From positions 41,506,793-41,570,792 of the forward strand of contig JAVGWX010000004.1 in NCBI GenBank assembly GCA_036924085.1: a DNA stretch of 64,000 bases, written 5' to 3'. The notes under the pieces were generated by a model. It saw only the letters and a program-made list of their open reading frames with translations. It was not told where the DNA came from and searched no databases. The stretch is from Ariolimax columbianus (taxonomy: Eukaryota > Mollusca > Gastropoda > Stylommatophora > Arionidae). The position numbers and the translations under genes were made by a program. This document shows, piece by piece, positions 52,683 through 62,093 of the stretch. The stretch's first letter is position 1; the number at the start of each line of letters is the position of its first letter.

Positions 52683-54110
52683 CCACAGCGACGACGTGGG
52701 AAGTGAGTGCCTGACCTCTCGGCCACAGTGACCCCGTGGAAAGTGAGTGTCTGACCTATCGACCACAGTGACCACGTGGAAAGTGAGTGTCTGACCTCTC
52801 GGCCACAGCGACATCGTATGAAGTGAGTGTCTGATCTCTCGATCACAGCGACCTCGTGGGAAGTGAGTGTCTGACCTCTCGACCACGTGGGAAGTGAGTG
52901 CCGGAACTCTCTACCACGTATGAAGTGAGTGCCTGACCTCTCAGCCACAGCGACCACGTGGGAAGTGAGTGCCTGACCTCTCAGCTACAGCCACATCATG
53001 GGAAGTGAGTGCCGGACCTCTCGACCCTAGCAACCAAGTTATAGGCGAGTGCCTGACCTCTCGACCACAGCGAACAAGTTAGAGGTGAGTGTCTGACTTC
53101 TCGACCACAGCGACCACGTTAGAGGCGAGTGTCTGACCTCCCGACCACATCGACCACGTGAGAAGTGAGTGACCTCTCGACCACAGCGACCACGCTAGAG
53201 GCGAGTGTCTGACCTCTCTAAAACATCGACCAAGTGAGAAGTGAGTGATCTCTCGACCCCAGCGACCACGTTGGAAGTGAGTGACCTCTCGACCACGTGG
53301 GAAGTGAGTGATCTCTCGACCATAGCGACCACGTTGGAAGTGAGTGACCTCTCGACCACAGCGACCACGTGGGAAGTGAGTGACCTCTCGACCACAGCGA
53401 CCACGTGGGACGTGAGTGACCTCTCGACCACAGCAAGCACGTGGGAAGTGATTGACCTCTCGACCACAGCGACCAAGTGGGAAGTGAGTGACCTCTAGAC
53501 CACAGCGACCACGTGGGAAGTGTTTGACCTCTCGACCACAGCGAACACGTGGGAAGTGAGTGACCTCTCGACCACAGCGACCACGTTAGAGGCGAGTGTC
53601 TGACCTCTCGACCACAGCGACCACGTGGGAAGTGAGTGACCTCTCGACCACAGCGACCACGTTAGAGGCAAGTGTTTGACTTCTCGACCACAGCGAACAC
53701 GTAGGAAGTGAGTGACCTCTCGACCACAGCGACCACGTTAGAGGCGAGTGCCTGACCTCTCGACCACGTGAGAAGGGAGTGACCTCTCGACCACAGCGAC
53801 CACGTGGGAGACGAGTGTCTGACCTCTCGATCACAGCGACCACGTGGGAAGTGAGTGTCTGACCACTGGAACACAGCGAACACGTGGGAAGTGAGTGATC
53901 TCTGGACCACAGCGACCACGTGGGACGTGAATGACCTCTCGACCACAGCGACCACGTGGGAAGTGAGTGACCTCTCGACCACAGCAACCACGTGTGAAGT
54001 GAGTGACCTCTCGACCACACCGACCACGTTAGAGGCGAGTGCCTGAACTCTCGACCACAGCGACCACGTTAGAGGGTAGTGCCTGATCTCTCGACCACAG
54101 CAACACCAGA
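52683..54110. repeat. 36/39-bp minisatellite rich in CACGTG
   Basis: About 38 units with landmarks CTCTCGACCACAGCGACCAC, GTGGGAAGTGAGTG and an optional TCTGAC/CCTGAC trinucleotide-extended form, giving 36 or 39 bp. Two classes alternate: CACGTGGGAAGTGAG and CACGTTAGAGGCGAG. Several units lack the CACAGCGAC part. Both unit lengths are multiples of 3, so long open frames occur on both strands and are by-products. Confidence 0.95.
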
Positions 54111-54525
54111 TTATATTGCTTTGTGATAGTTTATGGCGGAAGTGTTTTTTACCTTATACGAGGGCTTTTTCGACGCTAGAATATAAAGAGTTAAGAACCA
54201 AATGACTTGCTGCCAAACGGGTAATTGCTGAGCGCAAGTATATGCTATAGATGTGTTTTCAGAAAAATTACATTTTTCATTGAGAATAACACAACTTCTT
54301 GTGGTCACTATGTTGCTCCTTGTGAACTACACAGACCTCCTCTCAGGTGGAATCTGCTAAAACATTGCGTACATTCTTGCAACGATGAATGTTTTTCGAT
54401 CTGTTTTACATTTTGAATTGCCTAGCCACATTGACTACCCGGTTTGGTCGCATTTTATGACATGCTTGGAACGTTGCAGTGCATATATTTCTTCCTCGGG
54501 AAGAAATGATCCATATTTCACAGCA

Positions 54526-54538
54526 GGATAATCATTTC
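54526..54538 (+). repeat. Target-site duplication, LINE-tail side
   Basis: GGATAATCATTTC directly before the (TTC)n tail; identical to 61930-61942. Confidence 0.85.
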
Positions 54539-54564
54539 TTCTTCTTCTTCTTCTGCGTACACAG

Positions 54565-57500
54565 TCAGACAGTAACCATTATTTTTTCGAAAAAAGCGGC
54601 GGTCGTCCTGAGACTCTCGCCACTACCATAGAGCTTGTCTTGCAGTTCCACTGGCAATGGCCACATCTGCTCTCTCTGATCCCCGTATGTCGGGCAGTTC
54701 TGCAGCAGATGTTCAGTGGTCATTTTACCAGTACCGCACGGGCATTCGTCGGTACACCCTATCTTCAATTTGTTGAATAGGTGGTACCTCAGTCTATTGT
54801 GGCCAGTGCGAAGTCTGAAGACAACGACCTGCTCTCTTCGGTTCAACTGGTAATGGGCATCGTTTTTGGTGTAACCAGTATGTTCGGTTTCTCATTTGGT
54901 CATGTACCTGGCTTTGATAAGCCGTTTTGACTCTTCGTACGTCATACTGGTATCTGTTTGTGGTAGCCTTGCACCTTCTTTTGCCAGTCTGTCTGCCTCT
55001 TCGTTGCCTTGGATGTTGCAGTGTGACGGAACCCACTGTACCACTACCCTTTTTGGTGCGGACAGCTGGCACAGTTTGCAGAGTGCTGCTCTTAAGTCAT
55101 TAAGCTCAGTGTTTTTCTGGCTTTTTAGCGCTGTGACTACGGCGAGAGCATCTGTCAGCAAGACTATGTGGCTCTCGTTTTCACTGTGTGTTGCCATTTC
55201 TTCCACTGCCGCCCTCAGTGCTTCTGCCTCCGCTCTGAAATTGCTTGTGTACTTACCAGTAGCGAATGACAGTGTTATTTTTCTGCCATTTGGTAGGTTC
55301 AGGAATGCTCCTGCCCCTCCGTTCTGTGTAGCGTTTGTTACAGAACCGTCTGTATGCATGGGTCCAGTCCATGCTTGGGTAGCTTTTCGTTATGAAGCTG
55401 AGGGTAGTGTCTCTCCTTTCTTTTTCGGTCTGGCAGTTTTTGTTTGCAATACCTGGTATATTTTCTACCACCTCTGGAAATATATCCTGCCTCCAAGTAG
55501 GTTTTCGTACAGTAGTGATGGGTTTTGGTGTTGTTAGTGCGTTTATGGGATCTTCGTGCATCTTTGCTTTGGCTATTTCTGCAAAGTTTCTCCGCTTTAG
55601 TTTCCCAGTTCCCAAATTGTTTAGTCTCTGGTACATTGGATGGTCCGTCAGTCTTCGGAGTTTCTCTGACTGCAGCTGGGCTCTGCAGTCTCTTCTGTCG
55701 GTCATGGATTGCAGTTTTGTAATCTTTTCAAGTTCTACAATTGGCGTTGACTTCATGCCACCTGTTATAATTCTCATGGCTTGGTTTTGAAGTTTGTTAA
55801 CTTTATCGAAGTTCGCCTTCGCTGCTGTTGTCCATGCCGCGATGCCATACTCGAGAACTGGTCTCACTCTTCCAGTGTACAGTTTCTTTAGTATGCCTTC
55901 GTCTGCTCCCCAGCTTGTGCCAGCAAGTTTCCTCATGATCGCCATTCTTTCTCTGGCTTTCATTCGGTTTCTCTCAATCTGACTTTTCCATGTCATGCGC
56001 CGATCAAATGTGACTCCCAGATAGGTTGGGTTGTCGTTTGGCTGCAGGATTTTGCCATTTAGGCTTAATTTGGTACTTTGGGGTTTTAATGAGAGCGAGA
56101 ATATTGTGCACGTGGTTTTCTCCTCGTTTATTTTGACCAGCCATGAGTTCGCCCACTCTTCCAGCGATGTTAGGGCCGTTTGCATCCGATTTCTTGCTAT
56201 GGTGAGATTCTTTTCAGAGGTCCACATAGCCAGATCGTCTGCAAACATTGAGCTATGGACGCTTCTTGGTATATTCTCTGTAATATCGTTTATATATACC
56301 AGGAAGAGTGTGGGTGACAGTACTCCCCCTTGGGGTACTCCCTGCTCGAGTGTCACCTTTTTGCTCATCTGCCCTTGTACTTGGACTCTGGCCGTTCTTT
56401 GTTTGAGGTAGTGGTTGATCCACTTGTACATCTTCCCACAAACATCACTTCTTCTTAGCTTGACTCTAAGTCCATCCTTCCAGACTTTGTCAAATGCCTT
56501 TTCCAGATCCACCCAAACAGCTACTGTGTGTTTCTGTGCCTGGTAGGCATCTTCTATCTCCTGGGCTATGAGGATGACCTGGTCCTCAGTGAATCTGTGC
56601 TGTCTAAAGCCGGCTTGCTGTGGAATTAGTATTAGTTTTTCTTCCAGATGCCACATCAGTCTGGTGTTTATCATCCGTTCCATCAGCTTGCCGACACAGC
56701 TCAGTAGGCTTATGGGCCTGTATCCATTTGGATCTGTTTTGTCCTTTCCTGTTTTCTGTACTGGTACCAGTATTGCATCTTTCCATGCCTGGGGTACAAT
56801 ACCCCTTTTCCAGCTCTGGTTCAGGACTGATAGTAGTTTTTTCTTCGCTGTTTGGCCCAGCCCCATCAGCATTTCGTTTGTTATCCCGTCTTTTCCGGGA
56901 GACTTCCTTTTCTTTAGTGTTCTCATAGCCTCTTCCATTTCGCGCATTGTTAGTTTGGCCATCATGTGCTCTTCAGGAGCCGTATTTATGTTTTCGTGAC
57001 CCTTTAGCTCTTCGCTAATGTCTGTATGCTTATCTGCAGGGACCTCGATGTGGTTTGCTTTGGCATAGTGATCGACAAAGGCGTTTGCGGCTTTCTTACC
57101 TGTGATCAAGTTCTCGCCCTGCTTGATGGTAATTTGTTTATTTGACGGGGTTTCGTCATTCATGGCTCTGACTAGCTTCCATAGCTTGTTCCCTTCTTTG
57201 TCCAGGTTTAAACATTCCGTTTTATTTTTCCAACTTTCTCTTGCTGTTTGCTTGAGAGTGTGTTTGTACTTCGCCGCGGCGGCTTTGAGGGCGATGTTTG
57301 CCTCCATGGATTTTTCTCGTTCTGCCATGTTCCTAGCATTTGTTACTGCATCTTCCACTTTCTGTAACTCATCATTCCAGTAGGGCTTATAGTTTTTCCT
57401 AGCTCCTCTTGGGATGGTTTCAGTGGCGGCTTGCATTATTGCCTTGCTTAGGCTCTCTACCATGGGCTTCATTTTGGTGTTTCGTGTGTTGATGGTTTCA

Positions 57501-58471
57501 CACAGCCCATCTGTCAGGATTGCAAATCTGTCCCAGTCGGCTCGTTTGTAATTCCAACGTGGGAGCGGTTTTGTTTCCTGTGGGCCTACTTCCATGTCAA
57601 TGGTTAGCCTGATCGGCCTGTGGTCGCTACCTGCCAGTTGGTTTAGCACCTGGCGGTCTATTTTATAGTGTATGTCCTGTGTGGAGAAGGCCAAATCTGG
57701 AGTCGAGGTGGTATGCCATGTTCTTGAATAGAAGCTAGGGCTATCCTCCGGCCTATTGATTAGGGAGAGATTTGCATCTATCTCCCAATCTTCCACTTCG
57801 TCACCTCTGCTGTCTGTGTCAGAGTATCCCCATCTCTCCGAGTGGCTGTTGAAATCTCCAACTACTATGCAGTTGGAGTCTCTGACCTCCATACTCGAGA
57901 GCGATAGGTCTCTGTTTGGTGGTCCGTACAGATTGAAAATGCGGAGCTTCGTCTCTTGAGCCATTATGTCAACTCCTACAATTTCTGCTTGTCCGGTGTG
58001 ATTGACAGGTACCGCGCTACTCGGTATGCTGTTTCTGGTCAGTATCAGGACCCCTCCTTTGTGGCCTTCTCTATCTAGACGGAAGGTCTGGTATCCTCTG
58101 ATTGAGAATTTATGGTTATTGTTGAGGTGCGTTTCCTGGATACATGCCACGTCAATCTTACCTTCATGCAGGTGGTGTGTTAGGGAAAGTTTTTTGTTAA
58201 TGACTCCCTCCGCATTCCACTGTAGTATTCTGAGGGTCTTGAGGTTTTGGCAAATAGACGTTGCCCCATAGCCATGTGCCTTGACTCCACGACACATGGG
58301 TGGGTGACCACCAGTAGTCAAGGGTGGGCCCCTTCGAGGCGTGAGGCCCGGCGCTATCGCTGCCTGGCGGGTCTCCTCAGGATGAGCGCCATACGTTTTT
58401 CGAATAGGTTGTACTGCCATCATACTGTGATTTACGTTGCACTGTTTTGTTAGGCTTGCGGCCCCGTGCAT
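54565..58471 (-). pseudogene. I-type LINE polyprotein (endonuclease, RT, RNase H), two lesions
   Basis: Main frame 58471-55253 (1072 codons). Endonuclease ~80-295: LQWNAEG (84-90), QETH (112-115), GDFNSH (205-210), SDHRP (282-286). RT ~515-760: SPGKDGI, GYRPISLL (583-590), motif A VDLEKAFD (654-661), PQGGVLSP (713-720), motif C FADD (743-746), then the TYLGVTFD thumb region. RNase H follows in another frame (from 55359): TDGS, FRAEAEAL, LLTDAL and NEEADRLA carry the four acidic residues. The end has CPCGTGKMTTEHLLQNC, a zinc-knuckle-like motif. Lesions: a 2-bp loss at ~55352 relative to the copy at 62.7 kb, and a TGA in place of Trp at 54892-54894. All RT and endonuclease residues are intact, so inactivation is recent. 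RNase H plus APE endonuclease places it in the I group; no ORF1 was found. Confidence 0.92.
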
Positions 58472-58999
58472 CCAATTTCAACAGGCGTTTCTGTAGGGAT
58501 GCCCTCCTTAGCCTTTGGCTGTCCCCAGCCTATCTGCAAGGCAGCAGTTGTTTACGATCGGAGTTTTCTCTCCTATGGAAGTTGTCTTACCAGACTATCG
58601 AGTCTTCACTACTCGTGTCTATAGGATGCAATGATGATATGTGATATATGAGATGGACTGGTTTACCCGGAAGAGAGGCAGTCCAGTGTGTCTGTATCCC
58701 AGGATCGTCACGTCCTGCCAGAAACGTAGCATTTGCATGTGAGTGGGGTATCTCTTTTTCCCTTTATTTTCTTGGCTTCTATGCAGGGATGGTACGCCTA
58801 GCATTCCCCGCCACCTGGGGTGTTGACACAGTGGGGCAGGTGTGCAATGTCCGCTGGTCTGCATCTCTTCTGCGTCCAGCATGATAGTTATGGCTGATAA
58901 CGTACAGGGGTAGATATCGTAGCCGGAGTGCATTCAGCCAGAGGACAAGCCTGGTAATGTCACAGAGATGTTGATCGCCTGGTGTGCGGACAACTCTCA
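58472..58999 (-). other. LINE leader shared with the 39-40 kb retroposon
   Basis: About 530 bp between the 28S-like segment and the ORF. It matches 39800-40311 along its length (for example TACGTTTCTGGCAGGACGTG, ACTGGACTGCCTCTCTTCC, GACACGAGT, GCCTTGCAG.TAGGCTGGGG, CAGAAACGCCTGTTGAAAT). Short frames here lack gag or zinc-knuckle motifs. It may contain the promoter or internal ribosome entry function; the sequence does not show which. Confidence 0.8.
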
Positions 59000-59495
59000 T
59001 GGTCAGTGGTTGAGTCTTGACAGTTCACAGTGAGGTGGCTGCTCTACTGTTTTCGACACCCCGACCAGGTTCTAAGTCTTTTGGTTGGTGTTTTTCGCAC
59101 CCCATCGCCGTATAGGGTGAGTATCAAGCAGTTGTCCGCCCGCTTTGATTGGCGGGCGGCAAGAACCTCTTACTGTGGCTCTACCTGATAGGGCTGGGGC
59201 GCAAGCCCCAGGTCCCGAGCATGTAGGAGCCTCCCATTGCAGTGGTGCTGAGATTTTGGGCGGGATTGCGGCTTACAAGGGTTCGGCCGTAATCCCCCAC
59301 ATGGTAGCCTCGCGCCCTTGGCTTATCAGCCTGGTACGTGAACCAAAGTGTCTGCGGCTCCTCTCGATTTGAGCTGGATTTCCGTAGCAACGCCCTGTCA
59401 TTTGTAGGGTAAAACTGACTTGTCTTCAGATGATCTATTTCCAGCACCCGTTCACTATTTGGTCAGACGAATTTATTGAGGGCTTTTGTTTGTCA
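59000..59495 (-). ncRNA. 28S rRNA 3'-domain-like leader of the LINE
   Basis: On the minus strand, in 28S order: GAACGGGTGCTGGAAATAGA, GTCAGTTTTACCCTACAAAT, GACAGGGCGTTGCTACGG, the sarcin-ricin region CTCAAATCGAGAGGAGCCGC (complement of ~59353-59372), TTTGGTTCACGTACCAGGCT, GATAAGCC, AATCCCGCCCAAAA, a GC hairpin with GCCCGC/GCGGGC arms around 59140, then GTCGGGGTGTCG and ACTCAACCACTGACC. It is collinear with the element at 39040-39490, which starts at the same point (ACAAAC.AAAAGCCCTC). Confidence 0.82.
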
Positions 59496-59589
59496 ATGAC
59501 CAGGTATTTTAAATCTGCGGTTTCTGCAGAGTTAAACACGATTTCCGTAGCGTTCTTTCATTTGAGTGTTTGAGAGCTGATTTGTCATC

Positions 59590-60044
59590 CGTGAGTCTAA
59601 TACCAGCGTACGTTCATTATTAGACCCAAACGGCAGTGCTCTCGATTTGTCAGTTGTTCTACAGTATTGGCGTGTTCAGTCAAATTAAGCCGCAGGTTCC
59701 ACACCTGGTGGTGCCCTTCCGTCAATTCCTGTAGCGAGACAATCAAGTTTCTTAGAGGGTAGCCCCAAAATGTTCGAGGGTCTAATTCCAGCACATGTTC
59801 TCTATTAGACCCCACGAAGGTGTACTTTTTGATAGTCATTCTGCAGTATTGGCGTGGTAAGTTAACTTAGGTCTCAGGCTCCACTCCTGATAGTGCTCTT
59901 CCGTCAATTCCTTTATCAAACACTGGATGCAGACAAAACCGAGCCACAAGGGGCATAACCCCAGATTTCTGGGGGTCTAAGTCCAGCACCAGTTCCATAT
60001 TAGGCCCCAGAAGAGTGGTCTCGGCATGTCATTCATTTCAGTGT
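59590..60044 (-). repeat. Alternating 18S-like / 28S-like modules
   Basis: Two further copies of the 18S core AGGAATTGACGGAAG to CTTAATTTGACTGAA-like lie at about 59848-59914 and 59665-59731, spaced 182-196 bp from each other and from the true 18S end (CCGTCAATTCC at 60097, 59901, 59719). Between them are segments with GGGTCTAATA..GAAC..GTGCTGG.(A/T)TTAGACC, which resemble the 28S stretch CTAATAGGGAACGTGAGCTG. So each module is about 65 bp of 18S plus about 120 bp of 28S-like sequence. The modules are strongly diverged, unlike the 18S beside them. Confidence 0.8.
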
Positions 60045-60071
60045 TGGCCGTATTGAGTCAAATTAAGCCGC

Positions 60072-60120
<49 letters not shown>

Positions 60121-61288
60121 TTTGCAACCATACTTCCCCCGGAACCCAAACACTTTGGTTTCCCGGAAGCTGCCCGCAGAGTCATCGAAGCAACTCCTGC
60201 GGATCGCTAGTCGGCATCGTTTATGGTCAGAACTACGACGGTATCTGATCGTCTTCGCGCCTCTGACTTTCGTTCTTGATTAATGAAAACATTCTTGACA
60301 AATGCTTTCGCAGTAGCTCGTCTTGCGGCGATCCAAGAATTTCACCTCTAACGCCGCAATACGAATGCCCCCGTTTGTCCCTGTTAATCATTACCTCCAG
60401 TTCCGAAAACCAACAAAATAGAACCGAGGTCCTATTCCATTATTCCATGCACCATTATTCAGGCAGCCGAGGCCTGCTTTGAACACTCTAATTTTTTCAA
60501 AGTAAACGCGGCGGCCACCCAGGACGCTCAGCGAAGAGCACCCGTGGGAGAGAGCCGGCAGACGGTAGGGCAGGAGACAACGGGCAGTGAACCGGCGCGA
60601 GCCGGACCGCCCGCCTGCGCCTGAGATCCAACTACGAGCTTTTTAACTGCAACAACTTTAATATACGCTATTGGAGCTGGAATTACCGCGGCTGCTGGCA
60701 CCAGACTTGCCCTCCAATAGATCCTCGTTAAAGGGTTTAAAGTGTACTCATTCCAATTACGGGGCCTCGAAAGAGTCCCGTATTGTTATTTTTCGTCACT
60801 ACCTCCCCGTGCCGGGAGTGGGTAAGTTGCGCGCCTGCTGCCTTCCTTGGATGTGGTAGCCGTTTCTCATGCTCCCTCTCCGGAATCGAACCCTGATTCC
60901 CCGTTACCCGTTACAAACATGGTAGGCATGTCACGTACCATCGACATTTGATAGGGCAGACATTTGAAAGATGCGTCGCCGGCACATGAGGCCATGCGAT
61001 CAGCACAAAGTTATCCAGAGTCACCAGTGGGGACGCCGCAACCCCGCGAGGGGAAACGACGATTGGTTTTGAACTAATAAAAGCGCTCTTTCCGCGAGGG
61101 TCGGAGCTTGGTAAGCATGTATTAGCTCTAGAATTGCCACAGTTATCCAAGTAGGATCGTGTCATCTAAGGAACCTCGACTGATTTAATGAGCCATTCGC
61201 GGTTTCACCGTGAGACAGTGTGAACTTAGACATGCATGGCTTAATCTTTGAGACAAGCATATGACTACTGGCAGGATCAACCAGATAT
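60045..61288 (-). rRNA. 18S ribosomal RNA, 5' two-thirds, truncated
   Basis: The small-subunit rRNA starts on the minus strand with TATCTGGTTGATCCTGCCAG at 61288 and runs well preserved through the V1-V4 regions, GGTAATTCCAGCTCCAATAG, the GTGAAATTCTTGGATCGCCG segment and AACTTAAAGGAATTGACGG (~60090-60115). It stops at GACTCAATACGG (~60045), about two-thirds through the ~1.8-kb gene, so the decoding-site 3' end is missing. Conserved helices look intact, in contrast to the adjacent modules. It cannot be a functional gene as it stands. The V2/V4 sequence looks molluscan to me. The truncation coincides with the point where LINE-leader homology begins. Confidence 0.96.
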
Positions 61289-61929
61289 CTGTCGGAGACG
61301 TACTGTGTACAGCCACACACCGGTCGGCGGAGGAAGGGTTACGTGTAAAAAAGCCTCGCTGGGACGACGGCCGCAGGGACCGACTGACGGGACGGACGGT
61401 TTGTTCCCACCGTCCCTCACTCCGTCGACCTAGGACCGCCTGACAGGGGCCTCTCACACGCACCAGACGACCGACCGACCGGGCTCGCTCGAGGAGGGAT
61501 GGTAGCGCTCTGTGCAGAACGGATCCCAACGACCTCGGCGACGAATTTCACTGGGACTAGAGACAATTTGGCCTGCCGGCCTGCCCTTCTCCGTAGGGAG
61601 AACGCAGGGCCTCGAGGCAACGATTCCTGCTTTCCATTTGCCGGTCACAAGCTCTTTGCGAGAGTCGGACCACCAGCGAGACGTACTGTCGAGCTCTGCT
61701 ATAAGCCTTCGATAAATCACCCTGGACGGACCACGTTTCCTGATACGGACCAGACTAGCGCACCTCGGGGGAGGAGCCACTACCACAAACCGCACCCAAT
61801 TCGCACTACGGGGAAAGGCAGGCGAGCGTTTTCCGCAAGCCCGCGCTATCGCTCCGCCTGGCGGGACTGAGATCGCTTTACGAGCACTGGTTGAAATTGA
61901 GTCGCTGCGGCGAGACAACTACCCCAGAT
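61289..61929 (-). ncRNA. 5' external transcribed spacer (partial or complete)
   Basis: About 640 bp of GC-rich sequence directly upstream of the mature 18S 5' end on the same strand, as in a pre-rRNA. It ends exactly at the duplication at 61930-61942. Base composition drops sharply to AT-rich beyond that point. If the block was copied from a pre-rRNA, the 61929 end approximates its 5' terminus. GC-rich open frames here are compositional. Confidence 0.8.
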
Positions 61930-61942
61930 GGATAATCATTTC
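61930..61942 (+). repeat. Target-site duplication, ETS side
   Basis: GGATAATCATTTC, identical to 54526-54538, 7.4 kb away. Confidence 0.85.
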
Positions 61943-62081
61943 GTGATCCCAGAATGCATCACGCTAGAACTGTGTTAAATGCAATAAAACATAATATCTG
62001 TCAAAATGTCTTGATAATGTCGTCTTTCTCCAAATTCATGGTTAAGTCTACTCATTGCTACAGCAGTTTAATTATTCAAAA

Positions 62082-62093
62082 TTGTTCACATTT
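62082..62093 (+). repeat. Target-site duplication, left, LINE copy 2
   Basis: TTGTTCACATTT, perfectly repeated at 63470-63481. Confidence 0.95.

Larger units (their letters stand above)
54539..61929 (-). mobile_element. Composite retroposon: I-type LINE with 18S and 5' ETS at its 5' end
   Basis: Reading on the minus strand: 5' ETS (61929-61289), 18S 5' two-thirds (61288-60045), three 18S-like/28S-like modules (to ~59590), the family's 28S-like leader (59495-59000), a further leader (59000-58472), the LINE ORF (58471-54565), and a (GAA)n tail. A 13-bp direct repeat encloses the whole block. This length (12-15 bp) agrees with the duplications at the copies at 62.1, 39.0 and 21.1 kb. The simplest reading is a single reverse-transcription event. 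The alternative, insertion of the LINE into an existing rDNA fragment, would put the duplication at the LINE's own ends rather than beyond the ETS. Confidence 0.8.

Noticed and set aside
55253..61288. 18S-specific target-site LINE (like R7 or R8) inserted in an rDNA unit
   Set aside because: The 3' side of the LINE is not flanked by 18S, other copies of the family sit in unrelated sites, and the 13-bp duplication encloses the 18S and ETS instead of splitting the 18S.
60045..61288. Functional 18S rRNA gene
   Set aside because: The last third is missing and no ITS, 5.8S or 28S gene follows.
61185..61918. Arg/Pro-rich open frames across the 18S start and ETS
   Set aside because: They lie in ribosomal sequence; open frames come from GC-rich composition.
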